Below are positions 11,550-23,901 of a DNA stretch of 64,000 bases, in pieces (position 1 is the first letter of the stretch; each line of letters starts with the position of its first letter). Location: contig CM055316.2 of NCBI GenBank assembly GCA_029255685.2, forward strand, positions 70,509,237-70,573,236, written 5' to 3'. Made by a program: the position numbers and the translations under genes. The notes beneath the pieces are model-generated. The model was not told where the DNA came from. It did not search any database and was given only the letters and a program-made list of their open reading frames with translations. Source of the stretch: Silene conica (Eukaryota > Streptophyta > Magnoliopsida > Caryophyllales > Caryophyllaceae).

Positions 11550-13735
11550 CTTATTTTATTTCTTTTTAACTTTAATCAGTAGAGTTTTACTTTGTTTAAT
11601 TTAGTACATTGTAGCTTGTTTATTCACAAATTAACTTTTACGTGAGTTCAAGTTCGGTACTTCTAATTTAGTAACTCCATTAAATTAACTTTAGTTCAGT
11701 TCAGCTTTTTTCACCCGACAAGACCTGTTATGTCCTTTATCTTCTTACCAACTTTTCTCGACAGACTTAGGTAAGTCGTGTTCTGTCATCCGTCAATTGT
11801 TCGTCATTAGTAATGTGACAAGCTTCTTAAACTAACCTTACCTCGAACCTTTTAAGCGTACGCGCTTACAATCTAGGGAGTAGGGATAGTTGTCCGATAT
11901 TCATACCCATTTGTTTATCCTTCATACTCACCTGAAAGCACAAAAGGATTATACAACCAGATGTATAATAGCATCGTACAACCATGATGTATTTTATTGA
12001 GCTTATGTGTATATTTGTTGAGCTTTTAAACTATTTTGAGTTATATTTTAGTTTTTTTATATTAAAATTAAAATATTGTTCAACTTATATGTATTGTGTT
12101 TTAGTTGTATAATAATTTTCAATTCTAAATATCTTCTAAAGAAGTTTATAAATTTTACCATATAACTCATATTCTTTCTAATAAAGCTCGAACTTTCTAT
12201 TAAAAAGCTCAAAATATGTACAGAAAATTGTATACCTCTGGTGGTATAATCCGCTTATTGCACCTGAAAAGGTGAATGAGTTTGCACAACATTAAATGGG
12301 TTCTCCGTGTTGATCATGGGTAGGACCCATACGGTCTTGACCTCGACCGAGATGACCAAAATGGCCCATATGTGCGGGGTGGGTCAGTTTGCCCAAATAA
12401 GTGGGCCTATTTAGCAAACCCAACCCCTGGGACTTGTGGGCTAAATTGGGCTTTTGGGCCCAAAAATTTATATGTGAAAAGAGGTAATTAGCCTACTATC
12501 TTGAACTAGTACTTTAAAAGCGTAATTTAATTTATAAAATCGAACAAATATGATTAAGTTAAGTGCATATGAATTAATCTTCAAGACTCCAATAATATTG
12601 GAACGACACGTCTAGTAAATACAACTTATGATATATGAACATCTTTTAATCTCAATAAATATATACATGGATTTGTAAAGAGCTCGGCCAGAACCATACC
12701 CAAAAGTACTTTGTGCTAAATATTAACTTAAATAAAATTAATAAAAAAAATCTTCAATTAAATAATACGGAACTAGCTGGGCTAAAATATGGGCTTAGAG
12801 ATCAGCCGAAACATCACCCAAAAGTATTTTGGCCTTTTTTGGAACAGTCTACTGGCTATTTTCGGCTAAAAATAAGCCCTAAAAAAGTGGGCTGGATCAA
12901 GTCAGGCCAGAGGATTTGTGCCACTTAATCACCTCTAGTTCACTGTCACCCAAACTTGCACGTAAATTTACAATTTCTTTCTATTTCCCTTTCTATTTTT
13001 TTGCTTCGACCCTTTGGATCCATAGTGGATTTCAGAGAGGGAATGGCTTCTCCATTTCTTTTTAAGAAATAAAGAGAATCTCCGCTATACCGAAACAACA
13101 TCGTCAAGTACCTCTCCAATAGGAACGACCGAACATTTAATTGTTTTGAAGGGATGGAAGGCGAAATACTTTTATATTGTTGTATATTTGTATTAGAAGA
13201 AATGAAAGGAAATAAAGAGGATTTATAACCAAAAAACTCGTCTTAAAAGAAAAGGAAAGTTAGAGAAAAGACTTCCCTGAAAATAGAGGTACTACTTACT
13301 AGTATGTAGTCTAGTACTACAATATACGAACTGGCACTAGTCAACTAAAAAAGCAATTCGTGTTCTTGCTTCATTGCTTGTGATCGTCTTCAGCTTCTAA
13401 CCTCTCACGGCTTTTTCCCCACTAATCCTCCCACTTGTCCTCTTAGTTGCTCTTTGTAAAAGGTCTCTTGAAGACACGAATTTTATCCGTCTTTGATGGG
13501 AATTTATCTTCTAAAAACAGATCATATATATAGACATCAATCTTAATAAATATCAATTACAAAATTCTTGAAATACAAATAAAAAGACATTAGAAATACA
13601 AGCTCTTTTGTTTCTAAGATTCCGAAGATACATACATTACAAAGTTACAAGTTACAAGTTACAAGATGGAATACAAATAAATAAAATTACAAAGGCACAT
13701 AAAGTAAAGAACATGAAACAATGATGGTAAGTTGA
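11550..13735. other. AT-rich intergenic region, no gene recognised
   Basis: No supported coding region. Around 12330-12470 and 12780-12920 there are 'gggcc/ggccc'-rich low-complexity stretches (gcccaaataagtgggcc and similar), like decayed short transposon arms, but I cannot define ends. Confidence 0.5.
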
Positions 13736-16162
13736 TCAAACTCCAAAGTTGTTACGAGGTATACTACGATCTTTACGGCGTGCACACATAAGCGTCGCAT
13801 ACGAACTCAATGTGAAGAACATTGTTATGACGCACCAAATTGCTGCTCCAAGGAATAACGACTCATTTTCCATCAAACACTCCTCTTTCTTACCGCTAAC
13901 GCTCCGGTAGTTTTTACTCATTAATAAGCTTCTATCGTTGTATATTGCTGAGGATACTAGTCCAATGAACGTTATTACGAATGATACCCTGCATCGTTTA
14001 GCCAAAACTTTAAGCTCGTTCGTGGTTTTAAATTGAACTACATACAGAGACCAATATATAGACAAGCAACAATTTACACGCTATGTTAGTTCATATGAAT
14101 TCAATCCCTGTTACATAGAGTCATAAACTATCCAAAACTTGCTAGTCAAAATCGTGGCGAGATAAGCATAGAGCCAAGGTCAGTCATATGGCATAGAAAA
14201 TGCTCACTTTTATAAGTTTCACCAAATATAATAGTCTGAATGAATCCGTAAACTCAAAGCGGACAATATCATACTATTATTGACACAGACCATCATGAGG
14301 TATTTACGCTTACGAGATTATTCGTGCTTCTGCATTATTGAGTGTTCCGCAGCGGGTTTATAGAATTGGTTGTATGAGACCGATCCACAAGTATATGATG
14401 TTCCATTCTAAAACAAATTGAAATTGGAGAAGTAACTCACTTACTAATAAGCTACTCGTAGTTCATTTACTATTTTTCTAGCGATGTGGGACAATGTACA
14501 ACGCGGGGAATAGACATCAACATGTAGAAGTAAGTGTAGTGGTGAAGGGGTTAAGTCTTAAGAGAAACCTCCTTGTAGCTTATTTGACACGAGAAAGGTA
14601 GATAAGAATATTGGATGAATCATACAACCAAAATGAGTATCAAACATAAACAAAGGTTATTGCGCTATTTAAAGACAAACTTACCAAAATTAAAGTCACC
14701 TTCTTTTCGTAATAAAGGACTTTATGTCAGGTAGCACTAATGTGAGTAATTAGTACTGTCTTTGGAATTTTGCGATATAAAAACACATCATAGTTCCGAT
14801 AGAAAAAACAAAAACAAAACAGCAATACATAAATGTTTGTTCCCCTTAAATGATAGGGAGGACTGAGGAGGGGAAATAAAATCCGAAACCAATTCTTATG
14901 AAAGTTGAATCTTGATTAGGCTAAGAACTCTTCTATATATAAATTAGACAAATTCTCATTTGTGACGGACATATCCGTCACAAGTTTGTAACGAGTCAAA
15001 TATTATCCATGTGAGTAATGGAGATACACTTTGCAATTCCTATACCTGTCTTATCTACACAACTTGAATTACCTACTCGTTATAAATTTGTGACGGATAA
15101 GTCACAATAGAGACGTATTGAGGTAAAAAAGATACACTGAAATTCTAATTTCAAAGAGTTATAGAGTTAGAACCTCATACAAATGGATTGAATTCATTCC
15201 AATCCATTTCAAATGCTCCAACCATATCATAACAGCCCTAAAATTGGTTGGTAATGAGTTAATGACTAATGATAAAATGGTCCCTAATTGTAGTCAATAA
15301 TGACAAGAAGAAGTGTGACCATTATTAAACAAGCAAGTGGTCTGCTCAAATTCAAAATTAACAATACATTAATCTATCTGTCATTTATTTAAGACTTTAT
15401 AATGGACCTTGTAATTATGGACAAGAAAACCAATGTCAAATTTAACATAAAGGGTAACTCGTTACCTATTAAGAGGAAAGAACATGCACCAAATTAATTG
15501 ACCATAACTCGATAGGGGTGACTTATTTTCAAGGTCTTTTAACAAGTTTAAAAAAAATTAACAAGTAAAAAAGTACTTAATCAAATACTAATAATACTCC
15601 AAACATCCAATTTGAACGGACTAAGAGGTTCTGGGTTCGAATCACGAGACTTTGACTATACATTTGTGTTGAGGGTTAACCCGTGGATTGAGCTTAAAAC
15701 CCTTTTAAATTCATTTGACGACCCTGCTTATACCAGAATAAAAGGGAAGTAGAAGGTGAGAAATATACATACCATGATAAAATGAAGAGGATAAATGAAA
15801 TAATCCCACAAAAATTGCAAGGGAACTTTCTACCGCAACAAAAGCAAGCAGTACCAGAAGTTATAAGAATTTGATGAATTAGAATTAAAAGAGCAGCCAC
15901 TATTCCAATTGCAAACGCCCCTGTACTGCCTGGATATATACATGCTCCTTGCGCATCCGTGCTTATATCTTCAAGCTACCCAAATTAACACGGGTTACGA
16001 TAAGGTACGACTGCATACATTCGACACGAGTTTTATTATAAAGAAGAATGGCACTAACTGTACCTTAATTCTCTTGACATATGCCAGGAAACTAAGGCCT
16101 GCTGCTGCTAATCCAAAAAGTAAGGCCAACAAAGGAACCGCTGCTCTCTTTCTTCCTTCCAT
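13736..16162 (-). CDS. DUF1218 family membrane protein, copy B (3 exons)
   Basis: Exons 16162-16064, 15975-15773 and 13988-13736 have GT/AG borders and sum to 555 bases, 184 residues. The protein starts MEGRKRAAVPLLALLFGLAA (helix 1). Exon 2 has GACIYPGSTGAFAIG, the family's C-x-YP signature, and ACFCCGRKF after helix 2. Exon 3 carries helices 3 and 4 (VSFVITFIGLVSSAIYND; GAAIWCVITMFFTLSSYATL) and a basic tail RRKDRSIPRNNFGV. Exon 2 is 203 bases, the same length as in copy A, with the same phase-0 and phase-2 introns and the same split Trp codon. Likely an endomembrane or plasma-membrane protein; function unassigned. Intron 2 (13989-15772) holds a small MITE and other AT-rich sequence. Confidence 0.85.
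14945..15115. repeat. MITE-like short inverted repeat in intron 2 of copy B
   Basis: The left arm reads attctcatttgtgacggaca then tatccgtcacaagtttgtaa; the right arm (15072-15110) has tcgttataaatttgtgacgg in inverted order. Related arms occur at 17585-17640, 22588-22622, 42059-42115 and 42995-43165, so it is a dispersed family. No clear target duplication was identified. Confidence 0.55.
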
Positions 16163-16503
16163 TTCTTTTTTAAATTTTGTCTTTTCTAATGTTCTTTTTT
16201 TCTGTTGGGATATTTATTTGTGTATTATGATTGAGATTTGAGTAAGACTTGAGTTGAGGTGTGGTTATGGTCTTATGGACTTATGGGTAATGGCCACTTG
16301 GTGCTTCATGGGTCCCTATACAATTTAGATTGTGCTCTTATGTTCATCCACCTAACAACAATTTATTTATAATAACATAATTAATTAATCATAATCACTA
16401 ATATCTTGTATAAGTGTTTTCAAATCATAATTGCCACTATCTACGATAAAAGGGTACAGTTGTTCTAAAAAATATGTACCACTAAATAGCAAAGTCATTT
16501 TAA

Positions 16504-17363
16504 TTTTTTTTTTTTTTGGTGCGAATGTGGGGTGAAGCCCCGAAAAATTAAGTAGTGTTAGCTATTACACGGGGAATGACAACCCCAAAAATATCTTCTC
16601 GAAGAATAGGCCTTAAGCTAGAACTCGGGCTGTCTAAAAAAAGTGGGAGTGATGCTAGAATGCACCTCTTGATTCGCTAAAAAATCCGCAGCTCGGTTCG
16701 CTTCTCTATAAGTATGCTCGATCTTGACTAATCCATCTCGCTTCCTTCATAAGAGCCTTACATCGAGTAACCAGAAACTTCAGCCCATTGCTTAGAAGAT
16801 GATCTTCATTGATAATTTGAACACAAGTTTAATTATCCATATGAATAATAAGCTGCTGAATATTCATCGATTTCGTCCGTTCTAATCCAGCTAAGAGAGA
16901 TTGAAATTCTGCTTTCATGAATGTACAATGACCACATGAGAACATGAAGGCCGAGATGAAGTTACCTGATGCATCTCTGAATATACCACCGCCACCCGTC
17001 GGACCCGGGTTACCTTTCGATGTCCCACCTGTATTAAGGAGAATCCAATTATGGGGAAGCGGTATCCATCGAATGAATATCTCGGTATGGCTATCTCTCT
17101 GACACGGTATAAAAATAACATGGATATCAAAGGCATTCTTTGTGGTTGTGAATTGACTATATAAAAAATCTCGAGGTTAAGTCGAATTTTCGGACTCGCG
17201 ACTAAAAACAATATTATTCCTCCATCTCCATATCCACCAACATATTATCGCGAAGTGAATGGGCCAGTTCGTATCCGGTGTTTGTACTTGGTTGCTGACA
17301 TTTTTTGTAATCCAATCAGTAAAGGTTGTATTGTAGAAAAAGGAATTCGACATATCCACCCCT
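16504..17363 (-). mobile_element. 5'-truncated LINE (non-LTR retrotransposon) 3' end with RNase H region
   Basis: Bounded by a perfect 12 bp target duplication, aagtcattttaa, at 16492-16503 and 17364-17375. Reading the minus strand, the insert ends in a poly(A) tail (seen as the T run at 16504-16518) after a GC-rich 3' UTR. The coding remnant begins with a typical LINE spacer (WPIHFAIICWWIWRWRNNIV, 17290-17230), then an RNase H segment NTGGTSKGNPGPTGGGGI...FRDASGNF (about 17045-16965). The motif usually starts NTDGA; here the aspartate is Gly. Several frameshifts are present. Reverse transcriptase is absent: a classic 5'-truncated dead copy. Confidence 0.85.
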
Positions 17364-17375
17364 AAGTCATTTTAA

Positions 17376-18167
17376 ATTATAGTAAGGAATTATAAAAAGG
17401 TTACCAAAAGTCCGTTAAATAGAAAAAAAAAAAACAGTAAGTCTTGTTGAAGTCGGACATATCCATGATCACAAGCTGAAGGCGGATCAAATAATACCAA
17501 GTTGGTAAATATGACAAAAGCAAATTGCCTAGGGTGTAACATTATGATTTTATCTTATCTAACCATTTAGGTATTACTTGACCGATATTCACCTTGTGAC
17601 GGATATGTCCGTGTTCAATGAGAATTTGTGAAATGAAAAAAAAAAATCTCTTCAAAAAGAATGGAATAGAAATACTCCTCCGTTCATATCCAACCTACAC
17701 ATATTTCTTTTTAATTACTAGGGTGTCCTTAGTAAGGAGGACCACATTGTAGTTTTTTAACATTTTTCTAATCACAAATAAAAAAAACTCCGAAAATAAA
17801 ATAAAGAATAATTAACGAGAAATGTACTCCCCTACTTTTTATAGGTGTCTCGTTGTCTATTTCGATTTATTTATCCAAATGTCCCATTGTCAAGGGGAGT
17901 AGAATAGGTTTGAGATTGAATGAGTATGCAACCATGTTCGTCATTCCAACCATGAACCATGAACCATATCTGTTAACACAAAAGGCCGACAGGCGTGTAG
18001 CGTGTTTAATTTGCGGGTATTACTCACCCAACGCGCTCAAGTAATTAGCCTAGATATTTCTGCATCCTAGTACTGTGTATTATACTTAATTTTAAAAAGG
18101 CACCCGGGCCGACATGGCCTGTTGTCCCTTACGCATTTTGGTGACTAAGGTTGATAATGAAAGGTCA
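17376..18167. other. intergenic, no gene recognised
   Basis: Contains one half of the TGTGACGG MITE family near 17585-17640 and simple AT-rich sequence; nothing else supported. Confidence 0.5.
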
Positions 18168-18297
18168 GCAAAGGTCGAATTTTTTTGGTGAATTAGTGTT
18201 TTTGACGAAAATAATTGGGTATTTGGGGTTGGTTTGAGAATAATTTGGGTTATGGTGTCCACATGGACACTTTTTGGATTTTTTCCAGATATTAGGC

Positions 18298-18676
18298 AAA
18301 GCCGCGGAGGTCTTCAGCGGCTTTACCCAGTTGCAATTTTTTTTTTGTCTCAACTTTCCAGTGGCTGTGAGTCTGGGAAGAAACTTGGAAAAGAAGGGAA
18401 GCCGCTGAGGTTGTCAGCGGCTTTACCCAGTTGTATTTTTTTTTTTGTTTCAACTTTACAGGGGCATTGAGTTTGGGAAGAATGTTGGAAAAGAAGGAAA
18501 GCCGCTGAGGTTGTCAGCGGCTTTGTTGAGTTTCAAATTTTTTTTTTTGTTTCAAGTTTCCAGGGACTTTGAGGCTGGAAAGAAAGACAGAAAATAAGAG
18601 AAGCCGCTGAGGTTGTCAGCGGCTTTGAGGAAAAACACCAAAAAATTATGGAAGCCGCCTAGGATCTCAGCGATTT
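18298..18676 (+). repeat. five-unit palindromic module array, left arm
   Basis: Units at 18298-18324, 18399-18424, 18498-18524, 18601-18626 and a diverged one at 18651-18676. Core: AAGCCGCTGA, a 5-6 base loop, then TCAGCGGCTT. The first four are spaced almost exactly 100 bases apart within tandem blocks that also repeat a tttttttttgt...caactttccag segment. Confidence 0.85.
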
Positions 18677-18929
18677 TGCTGATAGAATTTAAAAAAAAAT
18701 GGAACATTTTCCAGGAGGTTGATGGGCAGGGAAGAAAAACGTAGAAAAACACGTAGAAAAACTCCCATGCTTCAAATTTCCGACAGAGTTAACGTAGAAA
18801 AACACGTTTCGAATACAAACTCCCATTTCCGAAAATCCCAATTCGTGCTTGAAGGAGAAAGTTTTGACGTAAAGAAACCGCTGACAACCTCCTGGAAAAT
18901 GTTCCATTTTTTTTTAAATTCTATCAGCA

Positions 18930-19307
18930 AAATCGCTGAGATCCTAGGCGGCTTCCATAATTTTTTGGTGTTTTTCCTCAAAGCCGCTGACAACCTCAGC
19001 GACTTCTCTTATTTTCTGTCTTTCTTTCCAGCCTCAAAGTCCCTGGAAACTTGAAACAAAAAAAAAATTTGAAACTCAACAAAGCCGCTGACAACCTCAG
19101 CGGCTTTCCTTCTTTTCCAACATTCTTCCCAAACTCAATGCCCCTGTAAAGTTGAAACAAAAAAAAAAATACAACTGGGTAAAGCCGCTGACAACCTCAG
19201 CGGCTTCCCTTCTTTTCCAAGTTTCTTCCCACACTCAGCCCCTGGAAAGTTAAAACAAAAAACAAAAAATGAAACTTGGTAAAGCCGCTGAAGACCTCAG
19301 CGGCTTT
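18930..19307 (-). repeat. five-unit palindromic module array, right arm
   Basis: Mirror copies of the left-arm units at 18930-18955, 18980-19006, 19081-19107, 19181-19206 and 19281-19307. Confidence 0.85.
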
Positions 19308-19632
19308 GCCTAATATCTGGAAAAAATCCAAAAAGTGTCCACGTGGACACCATAACCCAAATTATTTTCAAACCAACCCCAAATACCCAATTATTTTCGT
19401 CAAAAACACTAATTCACCAAAAAATTCGCAAAGGTCTCCAAACATCAACTAAACAATCGAGACACCAAAAACAAAAGGACTCGATTCGGGTATGTTTCTC
19501 AGGGCAGGAGTTGAGGGGATCCGGGCTGATTTGGTCATCGTTGGGAAAAACTCGAAAATTCTACGTATGAGAGTTATCACACATAGATAAAAGAGGAGTT
19601 TATAAGGCAAGGGTTACCCTTTCTATTGTAAA

Positions 19633-21925
19633 CTAGTTTTGGAGCCCGTGAAAATCACGGGATCATTAATAATTTACTATGCTTAAGTGTTTAATTTGTG
19701 AATAACTTATACGGATCATTTGTTTAAAACGAACACGACTGAGGGAGCAGTATTTTAAAACAAATGTTTAATACAATCCAATTTTTGATTCGGGAGCATA
19801 CGTAAACCAAAATGTGAATAACTTGGTTATTTTGAAGCGACCATTTATAAATTGCATTGAAATTTATTTTCTACTCAATTAAAAGAGTCAACCTTCCATA
19901 TATGAACAAATTGCATTAAAATTTATTTTCTACTCCATATGCAGTTAAAAACCTCCTAACTTTGGAATATATATGAAAAATTATATTAGTAATTCTCTCA
20001 AAATTTTATGAATGAAAGGAAAATAAAAAATATGGTACATAATTAAAGAGTATATATAATTTTTTTTTTTGTGACAAATTAAAGAGATATATAATAATGA
20101 TGAAAAGAAAGTTAAAAGGTCATTTCATTAATAAAGGAAATAATCCTTAAATTAATAAGGTAAATTATGAGAGGACATCAATTACAATTTTTTTGCTTAT
20201 ACCTTCTATTTTTTTTAAACATATATTTTTTAATTTTCTTAAATTGGTAATCCATGTCACTTTTTTTTTGCCATGTCACATAAAAGTTGTCACGTCACAA
20301 TTAAACTTGTCATGTCACATTTTTTAGGTTAGCCTTTTAATACGATTTTATAGATTTGGGACAAAGTAAGAGAGTAATGTAAATGTCAAAACTTTATAGG
20401 TGAACTCCAATAATAATTACTCCGTATTTAGTAGTATAAGATGGGCAAAAGTAATTAAACATTTATCGAAATCACGCAACAAATAGAGATTTATATACAA
20501 TTCCAGACATAGATTATTCAAATTTGATCATTTATCCAAAAGTATAATCAAAATAATACTATTATTATACTTCATACAAAATATTAACATTTCCTAATTC
20601 ATGAGAAATAAAATATAAAAACATATCATTTAAAAAAGAACATTTATCCAAAAAACATTGTGAGTTATAGAATAACAAATTGAATAGGAACAACAAATTG
20701 GAGAATAAAAATCGGTTTCTAACTAATTACTAATCGTGTATATTTTTATTATCAATATATTTATAACACTATAATAAGAAAGTTAAAAGGGCATTTTATT
20801 AAATAAAGGAAATAATGGTTAATTAAAGATAAATAAATAACAAAAAGTATGAGAGGAGATCAATGATTAATTTTTTTTTTTGTGTTTAAAGCTTATATTT
20901 TTTAATTTCTTAATAACTTATAATTTTTTCTTAAATTGATAATTCATGACACTTTTTTTCGTCATGTCACATTTAAATTTTTCATGTCACATTTAATTTT
21001 GTCATGCCACACTTCTTAGGCTACCCTTTTAATTAGATTTTATAGATAACTTTTTTTAGACAAACACTTTATAAATAGCTTGTCTTGGCACATGACGATA
21101 AAAAACTACTTAATTTAGCGTTTTAATTATATTGTATAAGTATTCTATTTATACAATATATTTTTCATTTATGATTACGGAGTAAATTTGTTACTTTTTA
21201 TATATTCCAAAAGAACTTTAATATTTTAGATAAGATGTTGAATAAATTCTAAAAATTATTATAGACAAAAGAAAGGTAAAAAATGTATTAGAAGCTATTA
21301 ACTTCACCTAATAATTTTACCTTTTAATATTTTTTAGAATGTGAAATATAATAATAATTAAAATGTTTTTAGTTTTTAGATATATAAATACTTTGTGAAT
21401 ATCTTATCTTTACACGCAAGTACGCAACGCTAAAAAGTTACTGTAATAATTAGTGTTTAAATTATATTGTATAGATAGATGTATATAATTTAATCTTTAT
21501 AGCAAAACAAAATAGTTGCATGATGTAAATTTACAGTGATGTGTTTTTTTTATTTGGGGATTAACTTATTCTAACAACAAACAAATAAATTTTAAATTTA
21601 GCATTCATTTTGATTTATTAATTGCTGTTAAATTTATTAAAAATTAGCGTCTAAACTTTAATTTTTTCGTTATTATGCTATTTAAAAACTTGCTATGCAT
21701 GTAATGCTTGTAAATTATTTGTTTTTTTGTTTAATTTTTTTTAAAATAATGATGTCATGCTATTTAAAAAGTTGGTATTCATTTAATGCTTGTAAATTCA
21801 TTGGTTTTTTTCTTTTTTCTTTTTTAATAATAATTATGATGATGTGGCTTGCTAAAATTTTTCAAAAGTGAAATGGTGAAATGTGGTGCTTTGTCTTGCC
21901 TTTTTATATTATATATAGATATAGA
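19633..21925 (-). mobile_element. non-autonomous Helitron
   Basis: Read on the minus strand, the element begins TCTATATCTATATATAATAT at 21925 directly after an A, and ends with a 3' hairpin CCCGTGATTTTCACGGG, eight bases, then CTAG at 19633 directly before a T. A 5' TC, a 3' CTAG after a short GC hairpin, and insertion between A and T are Helitron hallmarks. The interior is very AT-rich with two diverged direct copies of a 270-base block (about 20090-20360 and 20770-21050, each with repeated 'catgtcacattt' motifs). No Rep/helicase coding was seen, so mobilisation in trans is inferred. Confidence 0.65.
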
Positions 21926-22341
21926 TTGGTTTAAAGTGGAACCCCTATTTGGTTTATATGTGGACTCTTTTCTCTTCTATTCGGGTGTGACACGCACCCG
22001 CTGTTGAATAATTGAATTTAACATGGTATTATAGCCATGGCTAAAGACCTGGGTTTCATGGGCCGGAGTTTGTATCCGGACGAACTCCCTCTATTGTTAA
22101 TTGGTTTTAGAATGGAACTTTCTTGGGTTTATATGTGGACTCTTTGTCCTCCGTTCGGGTGTGACCCAGACCCGTTGTTGAATTTAATAGCATGAAATTT
22201 GCTTTTGCTGCGATGGAGTTTTATATCAACTAGAAATTAACAAAAAATCATATCATACATATTAATGACCTTTAATTCATCACATCAAAATTCAACAGAT
22301 CATACAATGAGTCTCAAGATTCAGTAAGCCATAATTCTGAT
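21926..22341. other. remnant with two diverged copies of an LTR-like end
   Basis: Two copies of 'ggtttatatgtggactcttt ... tcgggtgtgac..acccg..gttgaat' occur at about 21952-22020 and 22127-22190. Between them 'atggtattatagccatgg' resembles a retrotransposon primer binding site for initiator tRNA-Met. Probably LTR debris; ends not definable. Confidence 0.35.
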
Positions 22342-22350
22342 ATAAATTAA

Positions 22351-23704
22351 GAGTTTTTTTGTCAATTACCACCTATTGAGTCTTAAGTTTTACAAATTAC
22401 CACCTATTGAGTCTATTTTTGCCAATTACCACTTAATTTGCTATATGTTGACGAGTTTTTTTATTTATCGTGTCGGCTATATTTTATCGACTCTCTATTA
22501 TTTACAATGACCAAAGTACCCTTTACCAAATATTATACGCTCACACTTATTATTTCGTTCAATTTTTCCAAATTGAATCCATTGTACTCACCCGTCACAA
22601 GTTTGCGACGGATATACCATAGAAAATTAATTCACAGTCAGAAAATCTGACCCAGCAGCAGACGACTGTAGCATCTCTTTTGAAACCCAATCTCCTTCAA
22701 TGACGGAGGCAGCGCTTTCCTCTCCTCTCAAGTACTGGCGGACCAACACACGCATCTTTATACCACATGTACCAAAAGAGTTTGAATCTCATACAAGAAG
22801 AAGCATATTCTAAACTTATAACTGCCCTATGATAACTTCTTGTATCCTTCCGTCCGAGTCTTGCGAAGAACGCGTCCAAAAAAACTGCCAGCCGTTCCTG
22901 CTACACTGCTTCATTTTGCTTACAGCCCTTGGTGTTGCTCCAAAAGCCACACTCGACATGAAGTCTTATTATCTCTTATTCCTGCTTCCTATGTCTGACA
23001 ATCCCCTGCTACTGTTTTACTCACTAATGACAAATGCTAAGCATGATCACCGCAGCCTATGGAGCCTGAACTCTAGCCGCATTGATACGAAATAAAATTT
23101 AGCGGAAGTGATATTTGTTGAGTTAGACCTATAACTCCCCAATAGAGACGAACTCAAGACCTATTGAGATCGACGGGTTAATATTCAAATACGCAAGATG
23201 AATAATTAACAAAAAAATGCACACAGAAGTTCTGAAACTTTTTGATGAAAACTGAATGAATGAAAATTACAAACCTTAAGACTATTTATAGTCTCAAGAA
23301 GACCAACGAACACAAAGAAATAAGGCCTAAAATATGGAAAACAGAAACTACATAAATGACATGGTAATTGAACACCCTTTATTGAAATGGGAAAACGATT
23401 CATCCCACTGGCAACTACTCTGCATTTAGACGCCCCCATTTACGGATCCATTGTATGTGAGCAAATTCACGAACTGGTACTTCATGTTTGTTTTTTGTTT
23501 TTCAATGGTGAATGTATAATATTTGGTAAGGGTAGTTTAGTCATTGTAAATAATAGAGAGTCGATAAAATGTAGCCGAGACGATAAATAAAAAAAAAAAC
23601 CGTCAACATATGGCAAATCAGGTGGTAATTAGCAAAAATGGACTCAATAGGTGGTAAGTTGTAAAACTTAGGACTCAATAGGTGGTAATCGACAAAAAAA
23701 ACTC
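22351..23704. mobile_element. 1.35 kb non-autonomous MULE with ~185 bp terminal inverted repeats
   Basis: Perfect 9 bp target duplication ataaattaa at 22342-22350 and 23705-23713. Terminal inverted repeats span about 22351-22535 and 23518-23704, including repeated 'accacctattgagt' blocks. The core (about 22620-23450) is less AT-rich than the arms and holds short open frames of no recognised family on both strands, so it might be captured host sequence (Pack-MULE style), but I cannot name a source. Confidence 0.85.
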
Positions 23705-23901
23705 ATAAATTAAAACAAACATGACAATTACCAATCTCTAATTCAATTTTGTACATTGCATAAATAGATTATCGTTGCTTAACTTGCTTTGACACCATTG
23801 AAAAAATATGTTAGCTTATCATGGATAAGCCATATTGGCATCTTCGATCTTCCTGGGCCTTTTCGGATCAATTCTTTCATCTTCTCTTCCTCTCTCACAA
23901 G

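Larger units (their letters stand above)
18177..19427. mobile_element. fold-back MULE-type element with 0.54 kb inverted arms
   Basis: A 1251 bp element flanked by a perfect 9 bp target duplication gcaaaggtc (18168-18176 and 19428-19436). The two arms, 18177-18720 and 18886-19427, are near-perfect inverted copies about 543 bases long around a 165-base unpaired centre. No coding capacity: open frames inside are read-through of repeats. The 9 bp duplication points to mobilisation by a Mutator-type transposase. Each arm contains five evenly spaced small palindromes (separate entries). A transcript across it would fold into one very long hairpin. Confidence 0.9.

Noticed and set aside
18234..19054. 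Several open frames of 62-111 codons on both strands
   Set aside because: They run through low-complexity inverted repeats of the fold-back element and mirror each other; no protein family.
18298..19307. CRISPR-like array of regularly spaced palindromic repeats
   Set aside because: Spacers are not unique: the 100-base blocks are themselves repeats, and the two arms are inverted copies flanked by a 9 bp TSD in a plant genome.
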